DNA of 64,000 nt from Perkinsus olseni. Taxonomy: Eukaryota; Perkinsozoa; Perkinsida; Perkinsidae. Of this stretch, positions 43,201 to 53,345 are shown in pieces. Numbering within the stretch: position 1 is the stretch's first letter; the number at the start of each line of letters is the position of its first letter. The stretch is taken from contig JABANP010000156.1 in NCBI GenBank assembly GCA_013115135.1, positions 40,119 through 104,118 on the forward strand, in the 5' to 3' direction. The notes beneath the pieces were generated by a model. That model was not told the DNA's origin, did no database searches, and was given only the letters and a program-made list of their open reading frames with translations. The translations under genes and the position numbers were made by a program.

Positions 43201-43732
43201 CTTTGATTTTCGGCGCCACCGTGCGGCGGTGCTGGGTCACAGTTTGCGACCCCTTGTGCCTGCAACATCGGCGTACGAATCGTACGGTACGGTAGGCGTC
43301 TTAAGTCATTACTTGAGTGGATTGCGCCTATCTTACATGCCCGCCCTTTGTCGGTACTCCCGGGTTCGATCCTGAGCTTAGACATTTTCCGGTATTTTTC
43401 GAATCCGCCCTCTCTGAGTTGAGCATCCTACGTGTATCACGCACCGATGAGAAGGCGGCCTGCTGCAGGCCGTAGGCCCCTCGTGTTTCATCACCGATTA
43501 TTATTGTATAGAGCCTACACGGTAATAATCGGTTATAATCTCTTGTCTCAGCTTCAGGCCACGAAACTTGCAATCCGAGTGTAATTTTCTTGTCATTTTT
43601 GGAGGCGTTTGTAGGTTGTTCAGTTGAGAATCGTGAAGATTGAGAAATTGCTGAGCGTATGGAGATTCTCCACTGGAGAAACTAGTTGGTGTGTTGGCTT
43701 AACACTGGCGGGAAAGTGTCCTTTCCGGAGGG
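40236..43732. other. Intergenic region, no gene established
   Basis: 40.38-40.75 kb is the post-GH18 block. 41.04-41.13 kb shares GGTTGTGTACTCGCTGTGC-like sequence with 22.97-23.0 kb. 41.88-42.28 kb has overlapping frames with a Cys-rich CPQLVLKSRCSNFQCNQ stretch that could be an exon but lacks supporting splice sites. 43.34-43.38 kb contains another tRNA T-arm-like CCCGGGTTCGATCC (43363-43372). Confidence 0.45.
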
Positions 43733-43954
43733 TTGATTGCAAGACGACGTGTACTTCCCGGCAATCTCTCGTGGGAAGATTCGACCGAGCGAATCCTTCT
43801 GTCTCGTTTTGGCAGGGTTCGTAAGTCTTTGGGAAAGTATTTCCTTGAGGAATACAAGATTTTGGGAATTACCCGTTTGGAAGGTTTGGATAGGCTGCTC
43901 GATATGGTTACTGATCACCGTCATGCCTTCAAGAGGGGCATCCCTTCGATGTAG
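43733..43954 (+). CDS. Possible last exon of an unidentified gene
   Basis: The frame reads ERILLSRFGRVRKSLGKYFL, then EEYKILGITRLEGLDRLLDM and ends at TAG 43952-43954. Composition (charged, helical, no low complexity) and the 3' position 130 bp before HAD-3 make a real exon plausible. I cannot place the upstream exons or name the family. The nominal start in this frame is not trusted. Confidence 0.35.
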   Translation: MIARRRVLPGNLSWEDSTERILLSRFGRVRKSLGKYFLEEYKILGITRLEGLDRLLDMVTDHRHAFKRGIPSM

Positions 43955-44082
43955 TAACAGCTTTCCCCGGCAGTGGGCTTCTCTGCCTTTGGTGTAGCGT
44001 CCGGGGACACTGCGATACTCCAAAGGTACAACGGTGATATTAGTGGCATACTATTCGATCTCAGCTTGCTCTCATTTCGATT

Positions 44083-46548
44083 ATGCCGAGTATCCCCGCC
44101 GCCCCCTCATCACCGCCTTCCTCCTCGTCTTTAATAAATAAGTCTGGGGGAGATCTGAGTGCAGTGGATTTAATATGTGCTGATATGGACGGGACATTAT
44201 TATCACCCGATCATAATATACCCGATATAACATTTAATAGGATTAATAAAGCTGATAATAATGGATGTAACAACAACAACAAAACCATCATACCAACAAT
44301 CCCCTGCATCAGGTCCGGTAGTACCTGCTACTGGCAGATGCCGAGCTTCTACTAGCAGATTATTCGAGCCCGCTGGCATCGATTTGTAATGCTGGTCAGC
44401 GGCTGTCACCGCCTTTCCTTCGAATGGCTGAGGATTTTCTTGCCTGATTTTGTTATTAGATATTCCCGTCCGGGTATTTATCTTAATGGCTCGGTCACTT
44501 ACGATCATACAGGAGCGGTTGCTGCTGAAAAAAGTCACAAAATTACAGATGTGATATCGAAGTCGGGAAGGGGGCTTCGCTTCGAGACGATGCTGATTGC
44601 GTCGGGAAGACCGTATCACCGTATCTTCGTTTCTAGCTGTGACCTGTTTATCGGACCTGTGTTCCCGGATGAGGTCTGGGCGTATCTTTCCTGCCGACTT
44701 CCTCGGATATATGTCGGTTCGATCTCATAGTGGAAGGTGAAGAGTATCTTTTCCGTTGGAAAAGGTCGAATTTGGATAGTTTAGTCATTGGACGGTTGTC
44801 CAGTGATACTTTCTTCTGGTGACTATCTCTCGTCTATACCGGTGGCCGGACGATTCGTTCGCTATTGGGTGCTTCTGCTGACGGCATGCTCCCTTCAGGT
44901 TCTTGACGCAGTGTCCTTGTTGAGAGATGACAATTCAGCCGTTTTACTGTGTTACAGTGGAGATCGTGTATTGGCCCCCTACAGGGATGATAGGGTCATC
45001 GAAGTCTTTCAGAAGTAAGTGCTTGGTGCTGTTTGGCTCCCTGTGTGCTGATAGACGTGACCATGTACAGCACGTAGCAGAAGGAAAAGCTTCCGTTGAT
45101 GACATTTGCTGTACTGAGTCGCTGCAAAATCCGCTCTGATCGCTCTCCGGCTATCTCAGCTTCGCTCAACCCTGTGCGTGTTGCTGCAGATGATGACTTA
45201 CGGATATTCGTATGCGCGTCATTCGTTAGCGGACTACTTCCAATGAATTGAAGTTACTCACTGCGAAAAAGTGTGATCTTGTAAAACTTTTACAGTAAAA
45301 GGCTGATTTTGCAGCACTCTCTTCTGGGATGATGGTGATCGTTGGGAGCATGCCGTTCGTCAGCGCGGTACATCAGTCATCTGACCATGCTCCGATCTGC
45401 TGTGTCGGAGGGATTGGCTGCTAGCTCCAGTCACAATGGATTGGTTTTCAGAGCGCATGGGAGTCCTCCTTGCTTTGTTGTTGTGGTGGGGTAAATAATT
45501 TCCGTGCTTTGGAAAGTTCGACTTGGTCGTTATTAAAAAATATCGGGCGATGCTCATTTTGTGAATTCCCTAGTAGTATGGTACGATTTTTACTGAGATC
45601 TTGTCTTTGCCGTGGGTCAATTTTGGATTGACATATACTGTTATCCCGAGGAATGATTTACCTTGTCTTTTCTGCTAGGTTTGGCGATCCGACACCGGAA
45701 GATTGCGGGTCGTACGACGCTATGTTGGAGAAAATAAGCGCGGAGAAGTTGCCCGTTCATGTGGTAGGCGACTGTAACGCATCCGCTGACTTGATATGGG
45801 TATCTTTTCAGATGCATGTGATGTCGTTTGAGGATCCTATCGCTGCTGGTATGTGCGAGAAATTGGACGATTTTGCAAAGTATACGGTGATGGGGTTGAA
45901 CCGGGGACCTTTTGATTGAGAACGTATTACTGGTCCAATTGATCAGAAGCAAGGGTTGCGTGGCTGCCCAGTCCGTTTCGATGGCGGTGGATATTGTGCC
46001 GCAGGGGGTTAGTAAGGGGTATGGAGTTAAAGTACTGAAGGAAAAACTAGGATGTAATATTTCGGGGTATCTTAGGTTGAAGCGCGTCAGATACATTTCA
46101 GCTCGGGATAGCAGCATAGTAGGCTCTGTCAGATAACTGTGTAGCTTGCATCGGGGATGCTATGAACGACTACGGCATGCTGCTAGAAGCAGACGTGCCT
46201 GTTGCCATGGGGAACGCTCTCCCTCAACTTAAGGTAATATACAGCCGGGTCGAGTCGACTTTTTATTAACGAGTGGTAGTAGAAATTATCATACAATATA
46301 TAAGCGCTCTCCGTGGACTGGAGAAGGTCTCATCATTATTCCTAGAACGGTGGAAATGCATTCTACTATTAGTTCTGGTGGGTGTGGCTCATCACCTGAT
46401 GACCTGATGGTCACAGCTCGTTGTTGATGGGTTTTGTTTGTTGTTTCAGTCCGTCGCCTTTTTTGAGGTTAATACTAACGCAGATAAAAATATGCCGGGC
46501 GTTGCCGATCTGATTGATCGGGTCTGTGCCGCTAGGAAAAGTGTGTGA
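44083..46548 (+). CDS. HAD-superfamily (Cof-type) phosphatase, HAD-3 (9 exons)
   Basis: Exons 44083-44266, 44313-44385, 44460-44550, 44899-45014, 45679-45763, 45812-45879, 45947-46053, 46133-46233 and 46450-46548 encode 307 residues. Motifs: DMDGTLL (Asp about 34 and 36), VVPATGRC, GVSKGYGVKVLKE, and GDAMNDYGML with VAMGNA. Exon lengths 2-8 equal those of HAD-1 and HAD-4, whereas the introns differ in length and sequence except intron 1 (46 nt). Intron 6 is tRNA-like and antisense. Intron 7 contains the dispersed TATCTTAGGTTGA motif. Substrate unknown. Directly followed by a duplicated TMEM208 first exon. Confidence 0.9.
45880..45946 (-). repeat. Antisense tRNA-like intron (HAD-3, intron 6)
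   Basis: A 67-nt intron. On the minus strand it has AAAAGGTCCCCGGTTCAACC as anticodon-arm end plus T arm (plus-strand core GGGTTGAACC at 45893-45902). HAD-1 and HAD-4 have unrelated sequence in the same intron position. Confidence 0.6.
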
Positions 46549-46675
46549 AGGGGGATGTCTTTTGTAGTGTTTACTTTTTCCTCGTTTTCCGGGACCCAGA
46601 TGAACGTGTTGAGTCGGAAGTTCTGGGGAGGTGGACGGTTTTTCATTAGTAAATTGTTTTTATTCACATCTCCTA

Positions 46676-46757
46676 ATGGCTGGCCAAGCTGAGAAGAACA
46701 AGGCGAGGGCTGAGCAATTGACGAAGGTAGTAATCGAAAGGTCCCGGGTTCGAATCC
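46676..46757 (+). pseudogene. Duplicated first exon of TMEM208 with its tRNA-like intron start
   Basis: 46676-46726 encodes MAGQAEKNKARAEQLTK, one Lys shorter than the real exon at 51752. It is followed by the same donor and GTAGTAATCGAAAGGTCCCG leading into GGTTCGAATCC (46747-46757). The similarity ends there, and about 40 bp later comes a HAD-like leader and start (ATGCCGTGCATCCCCGCC at 46799). A deletion between a TMEM208 copy and the next HAD copy explains this. Confidence 0.8.
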
Positions 46758-48683
46758 TACTATTCGATCACAGCTTGCCCTTCGTAGCATTCCAATCATG
46801 CCGTGCATCCCCGCCGGAAAGAAAACTGATTACCGAATAGTTCCTATCTGTGATGGCGGGTGATTGAAAATCGAAACCATAACAGTGTTTCGAGGATAAG
46901 AATTTTGTGAGTATGACTGACAGTAAGTCGCTCACTCTTGGTGAGCCACTGCTCGAGCGAGTCGACTCGACTCAGTGAGTTTATACATCAAACCGTACAT
47001 TATGTACTGTACATGGTACATCTAGTCGCGTCTCTCTTGTGTCATGAACGGCAAGGCCAAAAAGAGAAAGACGCACCTCCTTTCGTTGTGGGCTAAAAAA
47101 GTATTTTTGGGAGAATCGCTATAGCTCAGCGAATGAGTAGAGTGCGGATGTGACTCTTTGCAGTCCCTGTTTGACGTGTTATTCAACAATAACACGTGCT
47201 CCTACTCCAATAGCTATTGCTGAGCTATAGCGTCTTTGAAGCACTCCTCAAAATTCCTGGCTAGCTGATCACGCGCCATGAGCGCGAATCCCGATCGCCC
47301 ATTATTGCGGCATGAAAAGGTTGCAGCCCATCGGCTGGAATGGATGAGATAAGAAGCATCAAGTCCCACTCGCTCGTTATGTCTATCACAGCCAGCCAGC
47401 GCGGGTGCTTCTACTAACACCAGCTCGAAGCTATGAGAAGTTACAAGTCGCCGCCGAAGTTGCAGGATGTCCTTTAGTTGTCTCCTCTCTGTTAGCGAGG
47501 GTCAGCGGGCAGCGGATGCAGCGACTAGTCGGTGAGAGGAGTAGTGCTACGTCGCAAAGCGCTGCCGATGAATCCGCGTGACAACCGAATACGAAACAAG
47601 CCACCGAATCACTTGTCTCAATACAGACCGATCACTAGTAGAAGTCAATCCTAGAATCGCAATCGGAAGCCATACGTTGAGCAAGAGTACCCTAGGTCCT
47701 AAGAGTAGTGCCTCAAATGATTAGCAATCACCTCAAATAGCCGGTAGTACTAAGCCTATTGCAGACAATGATTAGTCGCCCGTAACAACACTGGTAGTTC
47801 GCTCCCTTTAGGGCCGACCAACGTCGATCCGACGATCCAACACACCAAGGCGAGTAGTTCAACTGGACCGTTTCAGAATTCCAGTCGTTTCAACTAGTCC
47901 GAGGTTTGCGCCTAGTCTGGGCGCACGCGACTTTCCTCCAACTTTGGAAAGCCGCAGACGTTGCGTTTTGTGTCGAGGGACAGGTGTGAGCGAGGCGATC
48001 GATTCGTCGGCATCTTTCGAAAGCCTTCCTTCCCATTCGATTGTCGACCATGGCTAATTCGGCCCGGACTGTTCGGGCCTGATGATAATCGCAGCGAAGT
48101 GTAAAAAGTCTTTCCTTTCGTCGCTCCACTTGCGAGCATGACTGAGTCCAAGCGAGCCCGTGTATCCCGAGTTACGCGCATGCAGTCTCCATCGACGGTG
48201 CATCCTCTGACCGAGAGACTAGGAAATCGCGAACCAATAGGGAGTGTAGATGACGCTGATGAGAAGCCTGTCATCTCCGTGGGAAAGCCGCAGCGCGACG
48301 TATAGTGGTGAAGAATCAGCAACAGAGAATCCTTGTAGTACTTGGCGACAACCGTAGACGACAGGAGAGCCATTATAGGTAAGACGACGGGGATCATTGG
48401 GGACGGAGGGGGTGACCGGGACTATTGCTGATAGCTTGCCACTCGCCGACGGAATTTGAACTTCAAATTTTGAAGGGAGGTCCACACCACCAAATGGCCC
48501 TTGACAAACTTTAAGCGTCCTCAGATGTTGTTATTAGACCGACTGGGGATATTATTCTTGCGAGTGCGTCGTGGAGACAGCTCCTCCCTCGCATGCTCCT
48601 GCGTGCGAGTGCTCAGCGTCCACTTCTGCCGCAGAAGTTCTGCGTCACTCGTCAACTCAACAGGTGATTACATACTTCACGTC
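46758..48683. other. Intergenic region
   Basis: Begins with a truncated HAD start (46799-46816). After that no coding gene is supported. Minus-strand frames at 47.9-48.4 kb lack domains. The only structured item is the inverted repeat at 47110-47236. Confidence 0.45.
47110..47236. repeat. tRNA-like inverted-repeat element
   Basis: CGCTATAGCTCAGC (about 47112-47125) and GCTGAGCTATAGCG (about 47219-47232) form 14-bp ends about 95 bp apart. The left end continues as TAGCTCAGCGAATGAGTAGAG, which resembles a tRNA A-box/D arm. Inside lies CGTGTTATT-CAAC-AATAACACG. It may be a tRNA-derived MITE-like element; no target duplication seen. Confidence 0.5.
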
Positions 48684-49613
48684 ATGCTTGCTATCACTCT
48701 TTTCACTACGGTCTTTGTATTTTGTGTGGGTGAGAAGCCTTCTCCGACCTACGAAACTCGAGGCCTCGCAGCTTCCGAGCTAACCTACAACGTCTTCGAA
48801 TACCCTGGAAGATTTGTACTCAACTACGAGACGCCTGTGTATACCGTCGAGATCGAGTACAAAATACTCTACAAGGGAGCGCTCTACTTCAGCATCCAGT
48901 GTCAACAAGGAGATGATGACCGGGGTAAATTCACGGACGGCCCCTTCGCCTTAGCCTCGTTCCAAAAGTCTCAGGGCTTCGAGCACTTCTACATTGACTT
49001 TACCCCGCCGGAGTCCGCGAACACCTTCTTCTCCTATCGTTACGCGCCCTTGGGCGTCGAGGTTTTGAACGAAGGCATTAGGGCCGCTTGTCCCCAGCTC
49101 GAATTTCGCTATGGCGACTTCCAGGGTTTTCTCCTCACCTCGCCTGACTCTGCCGAGATCCTCGTCAACGGTGCCCAGGTCGAAATTTGGCGCTACACTG
49201 AGCCGGTCGTTGAGGGCACATACAGATTAAACTCGACGGACTCTAAGGAGCAGTGCGACGGCGCCAACTTCGTAATCCGAGCCAACCTAGGCTTTCGTGA
49301 ATTTTTACCATCCGCCGATTTTCAATGCACTCGTGGAGAAGGTGCTGGTTATTCACAGTTCGGCTATGGCGACTTGAGGCAAGATGAGCCCGGCAGACCG
49401 TACTCCGTCTTGGTCCCAGGTCGCCCGAGACTCGAATGGATTCAATGGATACGCGAGCGTTGTGGAGCTTGTTTCGACATCAGGGACGATGATATGCAGA
49501 GAATAGGGTTCGAATACGACTCTACCTTGCCGTCTTTGGTTACCAACGTCGGTGGCAAGAGGATGTACTTCGAGTGGGAAACGGCTGATCTTTTTCCAGA
49601 GGTAAATGGCTAA
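48684..49613 (+). CDS. Secreted lineage-specific protein, single exon
   Basis: From the Met at 48684 the frame gives 309 residues with a good signal peptide (MLAITLFTTVFVFCVG). The frame is open upstream to 48501, but that extension is basic and lacks a signal, so I prefer the internal start. The mature part is rich in Tyr, Phe and acidic residues with six to seven Cys and several paired beta-like stretches (YTVEIEYKILYKGALYFSIQ; FVIRANLGFREF). There may be two related halves. No known domain recognised. The style (GRF...Y near the N-terminus) resembles the minus-strand gene at 57791-58349. Confidence 0.75.
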   Translation: MLAITLFTTVFVFCVGEKPSPTYETRGLAASELTYNVFEYPGRFVLNYETPVYTVEIEYKILYKGALYFSIQCQQGDDDRGKFTDGPFALASFQKSQGFEHFYIDFTPPESANTFFSYRYAPLGVEVLNEGIRAACPQLEFRYGDFQGFLLTSPDSAEILVNGAQVEIWRYTEPVVEGTYRLNSTDSKEQCDGANFVIRANLGFREFLPSADFQCTRGEGAGYSQFGYGDLRQDEPGRPYSVLVPGRPRLEWIQWIRERCGACFDIRDDDMQRIGFEYDSTLPSLVTNVGGKRMYFEWETADLFPEVNG

Positions 49614-50029
49614 TTGCAGTTGAAGTTCAGTGTCCCAGTGCTCCTGTTTTATTGATAGAAGCGTTAAAGCATTAGTCATGTTGTACAAACATGTGTATTG
49701 ATTGAGCGATTAGTTGCATCGGGTGATCTCCATGTCGCCCATTATGACTTCTCCTTCGTCGTCCCACATCATCATGATGTCATCATGTACTTTAGGCGTA
49801 GCAGTAGCGCCGCCAAACTGTGTGGCTGAGGCCCCCTACGAGGCTACTCATCATCATATACCTGTCTTTTCAATCGCAATACTCAGTCTGAGTCACCCGT
49901 GTGACAAACCTATTTTTTCTTCACTATTTATTTTGTTACATCACTGGTTTTCACTCTGCGCTGGACAGGACGTTCAGGCCTTTATCACTAAAGATTATTC
50001 GTCCTGTGGCTGAATCTCCTGTGGTCACG
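49614..50029. other. Short intergenic region
   Basis: Contains the 3' flank of the secreted-protein gene. No further feature seen. Confidence 0.4.
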
Positions 50030-50221
50030 ATGGCATCGTTGGCCGTCGCGCTGGTGATGACCAGTATGTACATTTTCGTAAGCACCCAATGTGCTTGCGT
50101 GCGACCATGGTACGCTCATTTTGCCCTGGCCAAGCAGTGGCCCATTTTTCATGGCTTGGTTCATTATACTGGACGTGAGATCACGTTCGTCATCAACACT
50201 ACAACTCGTCTACAGAGCTGA
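50030..50221 (+). CDS. Hypothetical small membrane/secreted ORF
   Basis: 63 codons beginning MASLAVALVMTSMYIFVS, a hydrophobic, signal-like start, ending TTTRLQS. No splice partner, paralog or family could be identified. It may be chance. Confidence 0.25.
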   Translation: MASLAVALVMTSMYIFVSTQCACVRPWYAHFALAKQWPIFHGLVHYTGREITFVINTTTRLQS

Positions 50222-50336
50222 ATGGCGATGAGTTCCGAGGAGTCGGGGTCACAACTATCAACAATTTCTGTTGCTCTCCTCAGTTTGCCAAAAACTGCGT
50301 GCTCTCCTACAGCTGTAGGGATAACGAACCGATCCG

Positions 50337-51624
50337 TCGTTACGGGGGAATGTATCTCGAGGGTTCGGTTACTTACGACCATACGGGTTGCTGCTGTAAA
50401 CGTCACAGAATTACGGATGTAATAAAAGAGTCGGTTGATGTCGGATTGAAACGATGCTGGTTGATATCATCGTAAAAGACCGTCTCGGGGCATCTTTGGT
50501 GTCGTCCGATAGACCCATCCTGAAACTCAGAATCGATTCTGGAGCTACGTTTTTCTACGTGTAAAAATGACTTCCAGAATGGATTCTAAGATTCAGAATG
50601 ACTTTGTTTGACGGGGGGGTTTGTCTCATGATGTGACCTGTTTATCCTCAGCACATAGTGTTTCCGGACGAGGCCCTGAGCGCATCTTTTTCGCCGGCGG
50701 CCGCCTAAGAAATTTGGTCGTCCGAAGGTGACGAGTATCTCTTCCATTGATGCTATTGGACACTTGCTCCTGATGATAATTTCTCACTTTTGTCTACACC
50801 GGTGGTCGTCCGCTATTGGGTTCTGCTGCTGATGGCATGCTCCCTTCAGGTTCTAGCCGCAGTGTCCTTGTTGAGAGATGACAATTCAGCCGTTTTACTG
50901 TGCTACAGCGGAGACCGTGTATTAGCCCCCTACAGGGATGATAGGGTCGTTGAAGTCTTCCAGAAGTGAGTGCTTGATCACATCGGTTTAGTAATTCCGT
51001 GCGAAGTTTCTCTACTTCTTTCCCACCGACCATCTCGGACATCTGTTCCTCGCTCGACATGCTGCAGTAGATCTTCGCGCCCACGAAGCGTCGTGAGTGG
51101 ACTAACTGTTGTGGGGTGGGGTCAGCGTGCGTTGTCACCACTAAAACTCATCTCGCCACAAATCTCAACCACGAACGTTTTGTCGATCGGAATAGATTTC
51201 GGGGTCCAACCCGTCCTCGTCTGCCTCGTGTGGTAATTTTTCCCGTGATAACAAGCCGTTCGACGCTCAAATAGGGTAGTCTGTCCTCGCAGCAGGCTTC
51301 CTGCGATGGTCGTGATCATTGAATGGCAGCCATTCGGCAGCACAGTTCTACACGAATCGATAACTGCAGTCTCGGAAGCTCCAGCCACAATTGATTGATG
51401 TACCCGAATGCAGGAAAGTATTTTTCGTTCACTTGAGGTGCCCCTTCCAGCTGTGGTGAGGGAAGATGATTTTCTTGCTGTCAAAGTTCAGACTTGCTCG
51501 TTTGGAGTCTACTACTGTAGAAAGCATGACGAGTGTTGGCGTTTCTGTGGCTTCTCTAGGGTTTCTGTGTGGTACAATCTTCCATCTGATTGATCGGGTC
51601 TGTGCCGCTAGGAAGAGTCTGTGA
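50337..51624 (+). pseudogene. HAD-5: decayed HAD gene
   Basis: Recognisable pieces in order: exon 3 relic at about 50337-50419 (GSVTYDHTG segment, then a stop), an intact-looking exon 4 at 50850-50965 (116 nt as in the other copies, ending in a GTGAGT donor), and the last codons of exon 9 at about 51585-51624 (LIDRVCAARKSL). Exons 1, 2 and 5-8 are missing or unrecognisable. The exon 4 sequence is very close to HAD-3, so HAD-5 and HAD-3 are sister copies. A MITE-like hairpin lies between exons 3 and 4. Confidence 0.75.
50520..50605. repeat. MITE-like hairpin element, copy 3
   Basis: Arms GAAACTCAGAATCGATTCTG and CCAGAATGGATTCTAAG around a centre containing TTTTTCTACGTGTAAAAA. It lies in an intron position of HAD-5. 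Confidence 0.65.
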
Positions 51625-51751
51625 AGGGGGATGCCTTTTTTAGTGTTTAGTTTTTCCTCGTTTTTCGGGGCCCAGATGAACGTGTTGAGTCGGAAGTTCT
51701 GGGGAGGTGGACGACTTTTCATCAGTAAATTGTTTTTATTCACATCTCTTA

Positions 51752-53268
51752 ATGGCTGGCCAAGCTGAGAAGAAGAACAAGGCGAGAGCTGAGCAACTGA
51801 CGAAGGTAGTAATCGAAAGGTCCCGGGTTCGAATCCCAGGGGGAGCTTTGCTGTCCCCATGACACAAAGCTTCCGGAAGGGTGACCGGGTAGCTGATGTG
51901 ATTTGGGGGAAATGTGGTATCTGTTTTCAGTACTACTTTTTCGCAGTAGCGATTGTTAACTCGATATATATATCCTACAAGGTCCTGCCACAATGGAACA
52001 CATTTGGTGAGTGGGTTTATGTGGTTAGCGCGCGCCCTGGTGATCGATTTCTTCGGTAGCGCCTGTTGTATTGGGAGGTAGACAGATTGTGAAGTGGTGT
52101 GAGAATTGAACCTGGGTCGTTTGGAGACGAACTGTGAGAGGATGGGTGCTCTCCTCAGATGCCTACAACATCCTGGGTTTCATCCTTTTCTCTGTGGTAT
52201 CATACTTCACCTACAACTCCATCATCCGCTCCCTGAAACTGGGGGTGCCTGCTGATTCAAGCAACGATCTGTTCATTATCAACCTCACCACCCAGGTAGG
52301 AATGCTTGGTTGAGGTCCCTGGTTCAATCCCCGCGGCCTACGTTTTTTTCGCATGGGAGTTCCGCTGTATATCGGTTGAACTTTCCTTTCCTTTAACTAT
52401 CTAGTTTCCTACCTTTTCTTGTCATCGTGTCTCCATTTGGACGCTCATCGGGAAAATGACTAGCAACGATCTCAGCGTTGAGGAAATGCAAGTGGAGCAA
52501 GATTTGTCTAGATTGATGATTCTCCTTGGTCAGTTCCTAGTGACGTTCACGTCGTATGGTTGGTATTTGTATCTGACTGTACCAGCCTATCTACTGTACA
52601 AGGCAGGACTGTTCATCAAAGACTACGCCTTCGCTGGAGCTGGTCAGGAGGAGGTAGTTAGGAGGAGGGGGAGGAGTGGTATGTCAGATTATCATCGTAC
52701 TCGACGCAGTTCATCTGAGTGAACCATGTTATTACGAATGATTTGTGTGGGATATCATGAGAGCCCCTAATACTAATAATATTTGACTAATTTCGTTTTC
52801 CAATGTCATGTGTAATACTAATATTATTAGTATTACACACCGAAAAATGGGAAATGTAGATATCCCCATGACTCGGAGATGTTAGTAATAGTGGTAGTCG
52901 CGCTGGACGACAGTCATCGCACCTACCTGTAGCGCTGGTTCGTTTCCTGTATGATCGTACATGATGATAGGGTCTACATCTACCGTGCTGATATGACTTA
53001 GTCGGACATGCGAGTAATAGTAATACTGATCCGACTCTTGCTATCCTTAATGCTTTGACGCTGGTGGTACTTTGTTTCCTGTATTATCCTTCGTGATGGT
53101 AGGGTCTCCATCCACTGTGTATTTAATTACTGCCTCGCTTGATCGCGTCATTGTGTTACTTGTAGGAGACTGAGGAGTCGGAGGAGCAGCGTCGAAAGAG
53201 AGAGAAGAGGGAAGCTAAGAAGGAACGCCACATGCAGCAGCCGAAGTATAGGGTTATGCGAAAGTGAT
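51752..53268 (+). CDS. TMEM208: TMEM208 / SND2-like ER membrane protein (5 exons)
   Basis: Exons 51752-51805, 51931-52006, 52159-52295, about 52405-52653 and 53166-53268 give roughly 205 residues. The order matches TMEM208: a basic N-terminus (MAGQAEKKNKARAEQLTK), a hydrophobic pair (YYFFAVAIVNSIYISYKVL; LGFILFSVVSYFTYNSI), a loop, a second pair (LMILLGQFLVTF; YLYLTVPAYLLYKAGLF), and a highly basic coiled tail (EQRRKREKREAKKERH). TMEM208/SND2 acts in the SRP-independent route to the ER. The exon 4 acceptor is uncertain: 52404 keeps phase but adds about 17 residues before MTSNDL. Introns 1-3 all contain tRNA T-arm-like cores. Sits between HAD-5 and HAD-4. Confidence 0.85.
51806..51930 (+). repeat. 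tRNA-like sequence in TMEM208 intron 1
   Basis: The intron opens GTAGTAATCGAAAGGTCCCG and continues through GGTTCGAATCC (51826-51836) into CAGGGGGAGC. The G/C stem around the T loop pairs well. Twin at 46727-46757. Confidence 0.65.
52007..52158 (-). repeat. Antisense tRNA-like sequence in TMEM208 intron 2
   Basis: On the minus strand it has GTTCGTCTCCAAACGAC (anticodon-arm-like, loop containing TCC) then CCCAGGTTCAATTC (T arm; plus-strand core GAATTGAACC at 52103-52112). It is preceded by AGAGCACCCATCC, so the order is that of a tRNA. Confidence 0.6.
52296..52404 (+). repeat. tRNA-like sequence in TMEM208 intron 3
   Basis: The intron begins at once with the 3' half of a tRNA-like sequence: GTAGGAATGCTTGGTTGAGG, then GGTTCAATCC (52321-52330), then CCGCGGCCTACG and a T-run. 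Confidence 0.6.
52810..52838. repeat. Perfect 14/1/14 palindrome in TMEM208 intron 4
   Basis: GTGTAATACTAATA, T, then the exact reverse complement. A related TAATACTAATAATATT half lies about 40 bp upstream. Confidence 0.9.
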
Positions 53269-53345
53269 GGGCACAGGATTTCTATTGGCGTGTGGGTGTT
53301 GGACTTGGGGTTGGTGGGGAATGGAGATTCAGTTTTGTTTCGATC

